Of a stretch of DNA of 58,323 bases, positions 1-8,583 are shown one piece after another; positions within the stretch are counted from its first letter, which is position 1, and every line of letters begins with the position of its first letter. A program made the position numbers and the translations under genes. A model generated the notes under the pieces. That model was given only the letters and a program-made list of their open reading frames with translations. It did not search any database and was not told the DNA's origin. The DNA comes from Clostridia bacterium (GTDB lineage Bacteria; Bacillota; Clostridia; Peptostreptococcales; Caminicellaceae), in assembly GCA_022361035.1 (NCBI GenBank), contig JAKSBP010000023.1:1-58323 (forward strand). Direction: 5' to 3'.

Positions 1-204
1 GATAAGATTATTTTTACCAGTGGGAGAATGTCCTCAGAAATGTTACTGAAATCTGGAAAGGCGAGAATACCAATTGTTGTATCAAGGTCTGCCCCCACTG
101 ATTTAGCTGTAGACATTGCTAGAGAATTAGGAATTACTTTAGTAGGCTTTGCTAGAGGGGAAAAGATGACTGTATACTCCCACGGAAATAGGATATTGAT
201 ATAA
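1..204 (+). CDS. fdhD: FdhD, C-terminal end (formate dehydrogenase accessory sulfurtransferase)
   Basis: The window opens inside a reading frame whose last 67 codons read as the end of FdhD, the protein that passes sulfur from IscS/NifS to the Mo/W-bis-MGD cofactor of formate dehydrogenase. Recognisable family segments are TSGRMSSEM, VSRSAPTDLAV and LVGFARG close to the C-terminus. The catalytic cysteines lie upstream of the window. With the formate/nitrite channel that follows, it indicates a formate dehydrogenase locus to the left. Confidence 0.9.
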   Translation, partial: DKIIFTSGRMSSEMLLKSGKARIPIVVSRSAPTDLAVDIARELGITLVGFARGEKMTVYSHGNRILI

Positions 205-403
205 AAGTTTTAATAATTCTTTAAGTACTACTAACTGTTGTTAATATCTATATAATTGAAACCCTTTACCTATATTATTTTACTATGACTATTATTATAA
301 TATAGATTATGTATAAAAATACAAAGGTTTAAAGTAAGTAGATAAATTCCATGATTTTCGAAAAAAATTAATAATTAGATGACAAAAAGGAGATGCTCTT
401 AGA

Positions 404-1204
404 ATGGATAGAACAATATTAACCCCAAAGGAAATTGCTGAGACTACTGTTAAGGTAGGCCATGATAAAGCCACTAAATCGTCTTTATCATTACTACTGT
501 TAGGGATATTAGCCGGTGCATTTATTGCATTTGGAGGAGTTGGCTTAACTACTATGGGAGCCCTAGTAGGAGATAAAGGATTGGCGAAATTACTGGGAGC
601 AGCAGTTTTTCCTATAGGGCTTATGTTCGTGATTATGGCAGGTGCTGAACTTTTTACTGGAAATAACCTAATGGTTTTAGGTGTTATGACTGGAAAGTAT
701 AGTATAAAAGCTATGTTTAAAAATTGGATAATTGTCTATATAGGAAATTTAATTGGTTCAGTAGTAGTAGCCCTACTAGTTGCTAGAAGTAACCTTTATA
801 TAGGAGAAATTGCAGATAAAGCTATAGCAATTGCTACGAAAAAAACCACAATTATTACAAATTTGGGCCTAGGTGCAGTCCTTTCAAGGGCAATTCTTTG
901 TAATATCGTAGTGGTGCTTGCGGTTTGGCTCGCTACAGGAGCAAAGGATATGATAGGTAAGATGCTTGCTTGTTGGTTTCCAATAATGTTATTCGTATTA
1001 TCGGGATATGAGCATAGTGTTGCAAATATGTTTTTCATATATGTTGGGAAATATGTGGGAGCAAATATTACTCAGTCGCAAATTTGGATAAATAACTTGA
1101 TTCCTGTAACAATTGGAAATTTAATAGGTGGGGCAGTAATTGTACCACTATTTTATTATCTAATTTTTCTTAAGACCAGTAAAGAAAGATTCGCCAATAG
1201 GTGA
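404..1204 (+). CDS. Formate/nitrite transporter family channel (FocA/NirC-like)
   Basis: A 266-residue membrane protein of the FNT family, pentameric channels that move formate, nitrite, hydrosulfide or similar monovalent anions across the inner membrane. About six hydrophobic segments are visible. The family filter is present: GAKDM followed by the SGYEHSVANMFF stretch that carries the conserved pore histidine. An AAGGAG-type ribosome binding site about 10 nt upstream supports the ATG. The preceding gene is fdhD, so formate export or uptake is the most likely job, but FNT substrate cannot be read from sequence alone. It has its own leader and a terminator behind it, so it is probably monocistronic. 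Confidence 0.9.
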   Translation: MDRTILTPKEIAETTVKVGHDKATKSSLSLLLLGILAGAFIAFGGVGLTTMGALVGDKGLAKLLGAAVFPIGLMFVIMAGAELFTGNNLMVLGVMTGKYSIKAMFKNWIIVYIGNLIGSVVVALLVARSNLYIGEIADKAIAIATKKTTIITNLGLGAVLSRAILCNIVVVLAVWLATGAKDMIGKMLACWFPIMLFVLSGYEHSVANMFFIYVGKYVGANITQSQIWINNLIPVTIGNLIGGAVIVPLFYYLIFLKTSKERFANR

Positions 1205-1290
1205 ACTCTATTGAAAAAATATAATTAGCATTATATTCTAAATATATAAGTCTTAAATTAGAGATTGCTAGAGAACATTTTTTAAGAATA

Positions 1291-1379
1291 AAAACTAAAG
1301 GGCTAGATGCCCTTGAAGTTTTATTTATATGTAAATTTGAATTAATCAACTATTTTCTAGTTGATATTTTTTATTTTTT
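1291..1379 (+). terminator. Two consecutive terminator hairpins after the FNT gene
   Basis: The first hairpin has arms AAGGGC (1298-1303) and GCCCTT (1309-1314) around a 5-nt loop. The second has arms AATCAACTA and TAGTTGAT (about 1345-1365) followed by a long T-rich tract to 1379. The second is a clear intrinsic terminator; together they isolate the formate channel from the hydrogenase operon. Confidence 0.75.
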
Positions 1380-1574
1380 GATATGCTGTAAAGGGTTATA
1401 TTGCTTTTAACGGTTGTAATGAAAAAGATAAAATGATATAATTTTAACAAAGGGTGACACAATGTGACAAGCCCTTGTGAAATGCTGCTTTTATCAATTT
1501 CAATCGCTGTTTCTTCCTGTATACAGTATACTGAATAATTTAAGCATATAGATAAAAATATTTAATAACTATAA

Positions 1575-1603
1575 TTGATTTTTTGTATTAGAAATAGTAC
1601 AAT
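1575..1603 (+). promoter_or_regulatory. Sigma-A-type promoter of the hydrogenase operon
   Basis: TTGATT (1575-1580) and TACAAT (1598-1603) are separated by exactly 17 nt, 70 nt upstream of hydC. The leader between 1380 and 1575 also holds a GTATACaGTATAC near-repeat (about 1519-1531) and TGTGACA/TTGTGAA motifs around 1460-1480 that might bind a regulator, but no family was recognised with confidence. Confidence 0.6.
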
Positions 1604-1672
1604 GTATAAGATGGAAGAGTATATATTTATTTTTAAATAATTTAATAAATTAGGTATGAAAGGAGAGTTGAA

Positions 1673-2146
1673 ATGGCTAAGAATATCTTGACAAAGGAAA
1701 ATTTCGACAAATTATACGAAGTCATGGAGGCCAATAAAGGAAGAAAAGGTGCATTAATGCCCGTACTTAATGAAGCCCAAAATATATTTGGAGCGGTTCC
1801 ATTAGAAGTTCAGAAATCGATTTCACAGGCATTAAAAATACCAGTGGCAGAGATTTATGGGGTAGTGACATTTTATTCACAATTTTCATTGGAACCAAAG
1901 GGAGATTACGTAATAGGGGTCTGTCTAGGAACGGCATGTTATGTTAAGGGTGCCCAGGCTATAATTGATAGAATCAGTAGAGATATAAATGTGGCCATAG
2001 GCACAACATCACCGGATGGTAAATTTACATTAGAAGCTACAAGATGTATAGGAGCATGTGGGCTGGCACCAGTACTGACAGTAAATGAAGATGTGTATGG
2101 TAAATTGGTGGAGGCAGACGTTCCTGATATATTGAAAAAGTATTAA
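1673..2146 (+). CDS. hydC: HydC, NuoE-like 2Fe-2S subunit of NAD-linked [FeFe] hydrogenase
   Basis: A 157-residue thioredoxin-like [2Fe-2S] protein of the NuoE/HoxE family. The four ligand cysteines are C84, C89 (CLGTAC) and C125, C129 (CIGAC), the spacing expected for this family. In trimeric HydABC hydrogenases this gamma subunit sits on the NuoF-like HydB and helps pass electrons between NADH, ferredoxin and the H-cluster subunit. It is the first gene of the operon, with the ribosome binding site GGAGAG just before the ATG. The gap to the next gene is about 130 nt with no recognised terminator. Confidence 0.92.
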   Translation: MAKNILTKENFDKLYEVMEANKGRKGALMPVLNEAQNIFGAVPLEVQKSISQALKIPVAEIYGVVTFYSQFSLEPKGDYVIGVCLGTACYVKGAQAIIDRISRDINVAIGTTSPDGKFTLEATRCIGACGLAPVLTVNEDVYGKLVEADVPDILKKY

Positions 2147-2277
2147 GTTTAATATTTAACAAACTAATTCGGATTATATACAAAAGGATTTTTTTCGACA
2201 AAATTATATATTTTAGAGAAGCGACTTAACAGGCATTGAAATTTACAGTTATAATAAATATTTAGGGAGGTTGGAGA

Positions 2278-2646
2278 ATGAAATCATTAGCAGAATTAGC
2301 TAAGATAAGGGAAGAAACCCTAAAGAAAGTGGATATTAGAAAGGAAAGAAAAGGAACAAGGATAGTAGTGGGTATGGCAACATGTGGAATATCAGCAGGA
2401 GCTAGACCGATTCTTACGGCCCTATTAGAGGAAGTAAACAAGAGAAATCTAGGAGACGTAGAGGTAACACAAACTGGGTGTATAGGAATATGTCAACTAG
2501 AGCCAATCATAGAGGTATATAAAGAAGGAGAAGGCAAGGTAACATATGTGGATATGAATGCTGAAAAGGCGAGAAGAGTAATTGCGGAGCATATAGTAAA
2601 CGGAAAGATTGTATCGGAATTTACGATAGGAGCCTATGAGAAGTAG
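2278..2646 (+). CDS. Thioredoxin-like 2Fe-2S ferredoxin domain protein of the hydrogenase operon
   Basis: A 122-residue protein resembling the C-terminal thioredoxin-like ferredoxin module found between hydC and hydB in other multimeric-hydrogenase operons. Cysteines are C36, C68 and C72 (TGCIGIC). The position where NuoE-type domains have a second cysteine in the first motif is not a cysteine (ATCGISAGAR), so only three obvious ligands exist. The N-terminal 25 residues are charged and probably helical. The AGGGAGG site right before the ATG makes the start secure. It may be an accessory electron carrier or assembly partner of HydB; its precise role is unknown to me. Confidence 0.8.
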   Translation: MKSLAELAKIREETLKKVDIRKERKGTRIVVGMATCGISAGARPILTALLEEVNKRNLGDVEVTQTGCIGICQLEPIIEVYKEGEGKVTYVDMNAEKARRVIAEHIVNGKIVSEFTIGAYEK

Positions 2647-2710
2647 ATAGAGAAATGGAAAGACTAGGACCTATAGGGAATACTCAAAAGCAAAAAAAGG
2701 AGGTAAAAAA

Positions 2711-4501
2711 ATGGAATTATATAGATCACACGTACTAATCTGTGGTGGAACAGGATGTGAATCTTCAGGAGCTACTAACATAGAAGAAAAATTCAAAGTC
2801 GAGCTTAAAAAGCACGACCTTGAAAAAGAAGTAAAGTTAGTAAAAACAGGATGTTTTGGACTTTGTGAAGCAGGACCTATAGTAATAGTATATCCAGAAG
2901 GATCTTTTTATACTCAAATAAAGGTAGAAGATATAGAAAAAATAGTAGAAGAGCACCTATTGAAGGGAAGAATAGTTAAGGACTTATTATATCAAGAATC
3001 GGTAGAGGAAGATATGATAAAGTCAATAGACGAAGTTGGCTTTTACAAGAAGCAGATGAGGGTAGCCCTAAGAAATTGTGGTTTAATAAATCCTGAAGTC
3101 ATAGATGAGTACATTGCCATGGATGGATATAAGGCACTGGGAAAAGTTCTTACAGAAATGACTCCAGAGCAAGTAATAGAAGTAGTAAAAGGATCAGGAC
3201 TTAGAGGACGTGGGGGTGGAGGATTCCCTACGGGATTGAAGTGGCAGTTTACCTACGCATCAAAGGGAGATCAGAAGTATGTAGCATGTAATGCCGATGA
3301 AGGTGACCCAGGAGCATTCATGGATAGAAGTGTGCTAGAGGGAGATCCCCATGCAGTAATAGAAGCAATGGCAATAGCAGGATATGCCGTAGGAGCAGAT
3401 CAGGGATATGTATATGTAAGGGCAGAGTATCCAATAGCAGTAAATAGACTTCAAATAGCTATAGATGAGGCTAAGGAGTATGGACTTTTAGGAAAGGACA
3501 TATTTGGAACAGGATTTAACTTTGACTTGGAAGTAAGACTAGGGGCAGGGGCATTCGTATGTGGAGAAGAAACGGCACTGCTGAAGTCAATAGAGGGTCA
3601 AAGGGGTATGCCTAAACCAAGACCACCGTTTCCAGCAGTAAAGGGACTATGGGATAAACCAACATTATTAAATAACGTTGAAACCTATGCAAACATACCA
3701 CAAATAATCTTGAACGGGGCAGAGTGGTTTGCAGGAATTGGAACAGAGAAATCCAAGGGAACAAAGGTATTTGCATTGGGTGGAAAGATAAACAATACAG
3801 GACTCCTAGAAATACCAATGGGTACAACTTTAAGGGAAGTAATATTTGAAATAGGGGGCGGAATCCCAAATGGTAAAAAGTTCAAATCGGTGCAAACTGG
3901 AGGACCATCGGGAGGATGTTTAAAGGAAGAGCATCTTGATACACCAATCGATTATGATAACCTAGTAGCCCTAGGTTCAATGATGGGTTCAGGTGGTATG
4001 ATTGTAATGGATGAAGATAACTGTATGGTTGATATAGCAAGATTCTTCTTAGACTTTACAGTAGATGAGTCATGTGGTAAGTGTACCCCGTGTAGAGAAG
4101 GTACAAAGAGAATGTTAGAGATTTTAGATAAGATAACAGAAGGAAATGGAACATTAGATGACCTTGATAGGCTTGAGAGCTTAGCGGAAACAATCAAGTC
4201 GGCATCCCTATGTGGACTAGGGCAGACAGCACCGAACCCAGTACTTTCAACATTACAGCTTTTCAGGGATGAATATGAAGCCCATGTAAATGACAAGAAG
4301 TGCCCCGCAGGAGCATGCCAGTCATTGTTACAATATTTTATTACAGATGGATGTAAGGGATGTACGTTATGTGTGAAGGTATGTCCGGTAAATTGTATAA
4401 GTGGAGAAGTTAAGAAGTTACATGAGATAGATCAGGTAGAGTGTATTAAATGTGGAGCTTGTGTGGACAAATGCCCATTTAACGCTATAATTAAAAAATA
4501 A
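2711..4501 (+). CDS. hydB: HydB, NuoF-like flavoprotein subunit of NAD-linked [FeFe] hydrogenase
   Basis: This 596-residue subunit carries FMN and the NAD(H) site. Order of domains: N-terminal thioredoxin-like 2Fe-2S module (C11, C16, C48, C52), NuoF core with the glycine-rich GRGGGGFPTG flavin/NAD loop (about 165-178) and CGEETALL (about 286), SLBB region, the N3-type 4Fe-4S site (ESCGKCTPCREG near 454 and SLCGLGQ near 500), and a C-terminal two-cluster ferredoxin domain (CKGCTLCVKVCP, CIKCGACVDKCP). Length and architecture match HydB of electron-bifurcating hydrogenases. An AAGGAGG site lies 8 nt before the ATG. It is cotranscribed with hydA, 36 nt downstream. Confidence 0.95.
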   Translation: MELYRSHVLICGGTGCESSGATNIEEKFKVELKKHDLEKEVKLVKTGCFGLCEAGPIVIVYPEGSFYTQIKVEDIEKIVEEHLLKGRIVKDLLYQESVEEDMIKSIDEVGFYKKQMRVALRNCGLINPEVIDEYIAMDGYKALGKVLTEMTPEQVIEVVKGSGLRGRGGGGFPTGLKWQFTYASKGDQKYVACNADEGDPGAFMDRSVLEGDPHAVIEAMAIAGYAVGADQGYVYVRAEYPIAVNRLQIAIDEAKEYGLLGKDIFGTGFNFDLEVRLGAGAFVCGEETALLKSIEGQRGMPKPRPPFPAVKGLWDKPTLLNNVETYANIPQIILNGAEWFAGIGTEKSKGTKVFALGGKINNTGLLEIPMGTTLREVIFEIGGGIPNGKKFKSVQTGGPSGGCLKEEHLDTPIDYDNLVALGSMMGSGGMIVMDEDNCMVDIARFFLDFTVDESCGKCTPCREGTKRMLEILDKITEGNGTLDDLDRLESLAETIKSASLCGLGQTAPNPVLSTLQLFRDEYEAHVNDKKCPAGACQSLLQYFITDGCKGCTLCVKVCPVNCISGEVKKLHEIDQVECIKCGACVDKCPFNAIIKK

Positions 4502-4537
4502 CATCCAGAAGCTTAGTAGGATAAGGAGAGGTGAAAG

Positions 4538-6343
4538 ATGGAGAAAGTAACTTTAACCATAAACGGTCTGCAGGTTGAAGTGCCAAGTAGCTATACTGTA
4601 CTTGAAGCTGCAAAAGAAGCTGGTATAGATATTCCTACCCTTTGTTATCTAAAGGATATTAATGAAGTAGGTGCTTGTAGGGTTTGTTTAGTAGAGGTAG
4701 AGGGAGCTAGAAGCTTACAGGCGTCATGTGTTCTTCCTGTAAGCGAAGGAATGGTTGTTAAGAGTAATACTAAAAACGTAAGGCAAACTGTAAAGAATAC
4801 AGTTGAACTAATATTAGCAAATCATAACAGAGAATGTTTAACTTGTTTTAGAAATAGAAACTGTGAGCTTCAGACATTGTCGGAAGAGCTAGGAATTGAA
4901 GAGATATCATTTGAAGGGGAAAAGAGACCAGGTACCGTTGACGATAAATCTCATTCTATCGTTAGGGATGCAAGTAAATGTATTCTTTGTGGTAGATGTG
5001 TAAATGTGTGTAAAAAGGTTCAAGAAATTGGAATCTTAGACTTTACAAAAAGAGGATTTAACACTGAAGTTGCCCCTGCCTTTGATAAAAGTATGGCCGA
5101 GGCACCATGTATTTACTGTGGCCAATGTATAATTGCATGTCCAGTTGCAGCTTTAAGGGAAAAGTCTGATATTGAGAGAGTATGGGAAGCAATAGAAGAT
5201 TCAGATATCCACGTGTTGGTTCAAACTGCTCCAGCCGTTAGGGCTGGGCTAGGTGAAGAGTTTGGATTACCTATAGGCACTAGAGTAACTGGGAAAATGG
5301 TTTCAGCCCTTAAAAGACTCGGATTTAATAAAGTATTTGATACAAACTTTGGTGCTGACCTTACAATTATGGAAGAGGGTCATGAATTATTAAGTAGAAT
5401 TCAAAATGGTGGAAAACTTCCTATGATTACCTCCTGTTCGCCGGGCTGGGTAAGATATTGTGAGTTCTACTATCCTGAATTCTTAGAGAATTTATCAACC
5501 TGTAAATCGCCACATCAAATGCTAGGTGCAGTATTAAAGAGCTATTATGCAGAAATGAATGACATTGACCCTGAAAAGATATTTGTGGTTTCAATAATGC
5601 CATGTACTTCTAAAAAGACAGAAGCTTCAAGGGAAGAAATGGAAGTAAAGGGTTTAAGGGATGTAGATGCAGTTCTTACTACTAGAGAGCTTGGCAAGAT
5701 GATTAGGCAAGCTAGAATTAAGTTCTTACAGTTGCCCGATGATGAAGCCTTCGATAGAATATTTGGAGAGTATACTGGAGCTGGTGTTATCTTTGGAGCC
5801 ACTGGTGGAGTTATGGAAGCAGCCCTTAGAACTGTTGCCGATGTATTGACTGGGGAAGACCTAGAGGATATAGAATATAATTCTGTTAGGGGCGTTGAAG
5901 AGGGTGTCAAGGAAGCTGAATTAGAGATAGCTGGAAATAAAATCAAAATAGCGGTTGCCCATGGAACTGCAATGGCAGGCAGAGTGTTAGAAATGGTTAA
6001 ATCCGGTGAAAAAGATTATCACTTCATCGAGGTTATGGGATGCAGTGGTGGTTGTGTAACTGGTGGCGGCCAGCCCCAGGTTTCAGCTAAGGATTTAATG
6101 GACGTGGATGTAAGAGTGGAAAGAGCTAAGGCTTTATATGAAGAAGATACAGTTATGACCTATAGAAAGTCCCACCAAAATCCAATGATTAAGAAAATTT
6201 ATGATGAATTCCTAGGTAAACCAAATGGACATAAGTCCCATGAACTTCTCCATACCCATTACCATAGGAGAGAAATATATGTAACTAAAGGAAACTGCTG
6301 CGATTCTCAATTAGAAGAAGCTGCGTGCGGGTGTGAAAAGTAA
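4538..6343 (+). CDS. hydA: HydA, catalytic [FeFe]-hydrogenase subunit
   Basis: A 601-residue catalytic subunit that makes or oxidises H2 at the H-cluster. Domains: plant-type 2Fe-2S (C36, C47, C50, C64), the His-Cys3 4Fe-4S site (H96, C100, C103, C109), two 4Fe-4S clusters (C148/151/154/158 and C191/194/197/201), then the H-cluster domain. H-cluster motifs are L1 TSCSPGW (298-304), L2 MPCTSKK (C356) and L3 GCSGGCVTGGGQP (C502, C506), then the small-subunit-like tail. L1 has Ser301 where CpI-type enzymes have the second Cys of TSCCP. The last 20 residues are unusually cysteine-rich (CC, CGC). With HydB and HydC beside it the enzyme should be NAD-linked and perhaps ferredoxin-bifurcating; that coupling is inferred from family architecture. 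Confidence 0.95.
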   Translation: MEKVTLTINGLQVEVPSSYTVLEAAKEAGIDIPTLCYLKDINEVGACRVCLVEVEGARSLQASCVLPVSEGMVVKSNTKNVRQTVKNTVELILANHNRECLTCFRNRNCELQTLSEELGIEEISFEGEKRPGTVDDKSHSIVRDASKCILCGRCVNVCKKVQEIGILDFTKRGFNTEVAPAFDKSMAEAPCIYCGQCIIACPVAALREKSDIERVWEAIEDSDIHVLVQTAPAVRAGLGEEFGLPIGTRVTGKMVSALKRLGFNKVFDTNFGADLTIMEEGHELLSRIQNGGKLPMITSCSPGWVRYCEFYYPEFLENLSTCKSPHQMLGAVLKSYYAEMNDIDPEKIFVVSIMPCTSKKTEASREEMEVKGLRDVDAVLTTRELGKMIRQARIKFLQLPDDEAFDRIFGEYTGAGVIFGATGGVMEAALRTVADVLTGEDLEDIEYNSVRGVEEGVKEAELEIAGNKIKIAVAHGTAMAGRVLEMVKSGEKDYHFIEVMGCSGGCVTGGGQPQVSAKDLMDVDVRVERAKALYEEDTVMTYRKSHQNPMIKKIYDEFLGKPNGHKSHELLHTHYHRREIYVTKGNCCDSQLEEAACGCEK

Positions 6344-6553
6344 AAAGTTGGGAGCGTAGATGTTTCTGATATGTCTATAGTTATATTAATTTGATTAAGG
6401 GTATATAATAGTATAGATTCTAACTAATGGATTATATTCATTAGGAGGAAGTCTAATGAAATAAAATTCCATATTGGTTCGAAACTAATTGCAAGGTTAT
6501 TTCTGAGCAAAAGGTAAGAGATGTGGAGGGTGAAGTGTATCATTTTTTGCATG

Positions 6554-6611
6554 AAACTTTCCAAAGGATAAGCATTTTCTTATCTTTTGGAAAGTTTTTT
6601 TGTTTTTTTTA
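6554..6611 (+). terminator. Strong intrinsic terminator after hydA
   Basis: Arms of 19 nt (6554-6572 and 6579-6597) pair almost perfectly around a 6-nt loop and are followed by a long T tract. It closes the hydC-hydA transcript; the regulator and maturase genes downstream need their own promoter or read-through. The 200 nt between hydA and this hairpin contain no gene I can support. Confidence 0.85.
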
Positions 6612-6716
6612 AGTAGTTTCACAGGTTAATCTAATAAGGTGCTATAGATAGACTTTCTTTTTCCAGCCTTTTTGGATTAGCATTAAGATATTTTAATTTC
6701 ATAATAGGAAAGGTCA

Positions 6717-6971
6717 GTGATTTTTGTGGACAAGAGAATTGGTGTAATAGCCATAATTGTAGAGGATGAAAATAGCATACAAAATGTAAATTCAATTCTT
6801 TCAGACTACTCGGATTTAAATGTAGGAAGAATGGGAGTTCCATACAAGGAGAAGAACGTAAAAGTAATATCTATAATAGTCGATGGTACCAATGATAAAA
6901 TTGGAGCTATGACGGGAAAGCTTGGGAGATTGAATGGGGTAATAGTGAAGAGTGCGTTGACGAAGAAATAG
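6717..6971 (+). CDS. TM1266-type putative hydrogenase-system regulator
   Basis: An 84-residue ACT-like protein of the small family (TM1266 type) found next to [FeFe]-hydrogenase maturation genes. The N-terminal KRIGVIAIIVED and the central NVKVISIIVDG strands alternate with two helices, as in ACT/NikR-C-like regulatory folds. No DNA-binding domain is present. Two GTG codons are possible starts (6717 or 6726); the AGGAAAGG site at 6706-6713 serves either. Placed between the structural hydrogenase genes and hydG, it probably senses a ligand or assists regulation of the locus, but no mechanism can be read from the sequence. Confidence 0.75.
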   Translation: MIFVDKRIGVIAIIVEDENSIQNVNSILSDYSDLNVGRMGVPYKEKNVKVISIIVDGTNDKIGAMTGKLGRLNGVIVKSALTKK

Positions 6972-7078
6972 AGGAGAATTATAGGACTAGAATTGACATT
7001 AAAAACTAGGGTTATTACTGGAGTTCAAGGTGCTGAATTAAGGAAATAACTATAAGGATTATATGGAGGTATGTGTAA

Positions 7079-8452
7079 ATGGATACTCACAAAATTATTA
7101 ATGAAAGCTATATAAATAAACTATTAGAAAAATCTAAGAGTACCTCGAAGGAGGATATATTAAATATTATAGAGAAGTCAAGGGATTGCTTTGGATTAAA
7201 CTTTGAGGAAGCGGCCTGTCTTCTCCAAATTCAAGAGGATGAATTGTTAGATATAATGTTTGAGACAGCAAAGTATATTAAAGAAAAAATCTATGGAAAC
7301 AGAATCGTTGTCTTTGCCCCCCTTTATACAAGTAATGAATGTAGAAATAATTGTTTATACTGTGGGTTTAGAGCCGCAAACAGGGACTTAAACAGAAGAA
7401 CCTTGAATGTTACTGAAGTGGTTAGGGAAGCAAAGGCCATTGAAGTCCAAGGTCATAAGAGAATTCTTTTAGTATGTGGAGAAGACAAGGGTAAAACAGA
7501 TGTTGACCACATAGTGGATTCAGTTAAAGCGATTTATGATGGCACAGATATAAGAAGAATCAATGTAAATGCTGCGCCGATGAATATAGAGGATTTTAAA
7601 AAATTAAAAAATATAGGTATTGGAACATATCAGATATTCCAGGAAACATACCATAGAGAAACTTATAGAGTAATGCATCCAAGTGGTTTAAAGTCAGATT
7701 ATGATTGGAGATTGACTGCCCTTGATAGGGCATTTGAAGCAGGAATAGATGATTTAGGAATAGGTGTGCTTTTAGGACTGTATGATTATAAATTTGATGT
7801 ATTGGCAACCCTGATTCATTCTGACTATCTAGATAATAAATATAGCGTTGGGCCTCACACAATCTCAATACCAAGACTAAGACCTGCCCACAATTCGGCC
7901 CTGGGAGAAGTACCATGTCCTGTATCGGATAAGGATTTAAAAAAAATAGTTGCAGTCTATAGACTTACTGTGCCCTATACAGGAATTATTTTATCTACAA
8001 GGGAGAATTCTAAACTTAGAGATGAACTATTGGAATTAGGTGTATCTCAAATTTCAGCAGGCTCTAAAACGAATCCTGGTGGATATGAGGAGGAGGACAG
8101 GGAAGCAACCCAATTTGAAACCAGTGATGAGAGAAGTGTAGATCAAATGATCAGGGTAGTTACTAAACAAGGACATTTACCAAGTTTCTGTACCGCATGT
8201 TATCGTGCAAAGAGAACCGGTGAAGCCTTTATGGAACTAGCAAAGGATGCCCATATCCATGAATTCTGTCATCCTAATGCAATACTGACCTTTAAAGAAT
8301 ATCTCCTAGATTATGCATCGGAGCAAACTAAAAGAGATGGCGAAGCCTTACTGGATAGAGAGTTAAATAGGATAGTTGATAGGAAAATTAAAGAAGAAAC
8401 AGTTAAGAGACTTAAAAGGCTAGAAAAAGGGGAAAGGGATTTATACTTCTAG
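7079..8452 (+). CDS. hydG: HydG, radical SAM tyrosine lyase of H-cluster maturation
   Basis: A 457-residue maturase that cleaves tyrosine to p-cresol, CO and cyanide and builds the Fe(CO)2(CN)-cysteine synthon. The radical SAM cluster ligands are C88, C92 and C95 (CRNNCLYC). The second, C-terminal auxiliary cluster is bound by C371, C374 and C397, the family's CX2CX22C spacing (FCTACYRAKRTG and HEFCHPNA). Length is normal for HydG. The TATGGAGG site 9 nt before the ATG fixes the start. It is followed by hydE, aspA and hydF, giving a complete maturation set in one place. Confidence 0.96.
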   Translation: MDTHKIINESYINKLLEKSKSTSKEDILNIIEKSRDCFGLNFEEAACLLQIQEDELLDIMFETAKYIKEKIYGNRIVVFAPLYTSNECRNNCLYCGFRAANRDLNRRTLNVTEVVREAKAIEVQGHKRILLVCGEDKGKTDVDHIVDSVKAIYDGTDIRRINVNAAPMNIEDFKKLKNIGIGTYQIFQETYHRETYRVMHPSGLKSDYDWRLTALDRAFEAGIDDLGIGVLLGLYDYKFDVLATLIHSDYLDNKYSVGPHTISIPRLRPAHNSALGEVPCPVSDKDLKKIVAVYRLTVPYTGIILSTRENSKLRDELLELGVSQISAGSKTNPGGYEEEDREATQFETSDERSVDQMIRVVTKQGHLPSFCTACYRAKRTGEAFMELAKDAHIHEFCHPNAILTFKEYLLDYASEQTKRDGEALLDRELNRIVDRKIKEETVKRLKRLEKGERDLYF

Positions 8453-8583
8453 AATTACGATTAATGAATTCCCATTAAATTTAAAAAATTCTAAAGGAAG
8501 TGTATAAAACCTTTAATCTTAGTCCTAATTCTCTTAATCTCCACTAAAATGGGATAAAAAATAGATAATTAATGGAGGTTACC

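Noticed and set aside
1454..1482. TGTGACA and TTGTGAA motifs upstream of hydC that resemble CRP/FNR or Rex half-sites
   Set aside because: They occur as direct rather than properly spaced inverted copies, and no full Rex (TTGTgAAN4TTcACAA type) or CRP palindrome is present.
3612..3869. Minus-strand open frames inside hydB and many other long genes
   Set aside because: They mirror strongly conserved plus-strand proteins, have no ribosome binding sites and no recognisable products; they are shadows of the real genes.
6440..6470. AGGAGG-like sequence followed by an ATG after hydA
   Set aside because: The ATG is followed within two codons by a stop (ATG AAA TAA), so no protein is made; it may be chance.
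8572..8583. Upstream ATG as the start of hydE
   Set aside because: It overlaps the GGAGG ribosome binding site that correctly serves the ATG at 8584.
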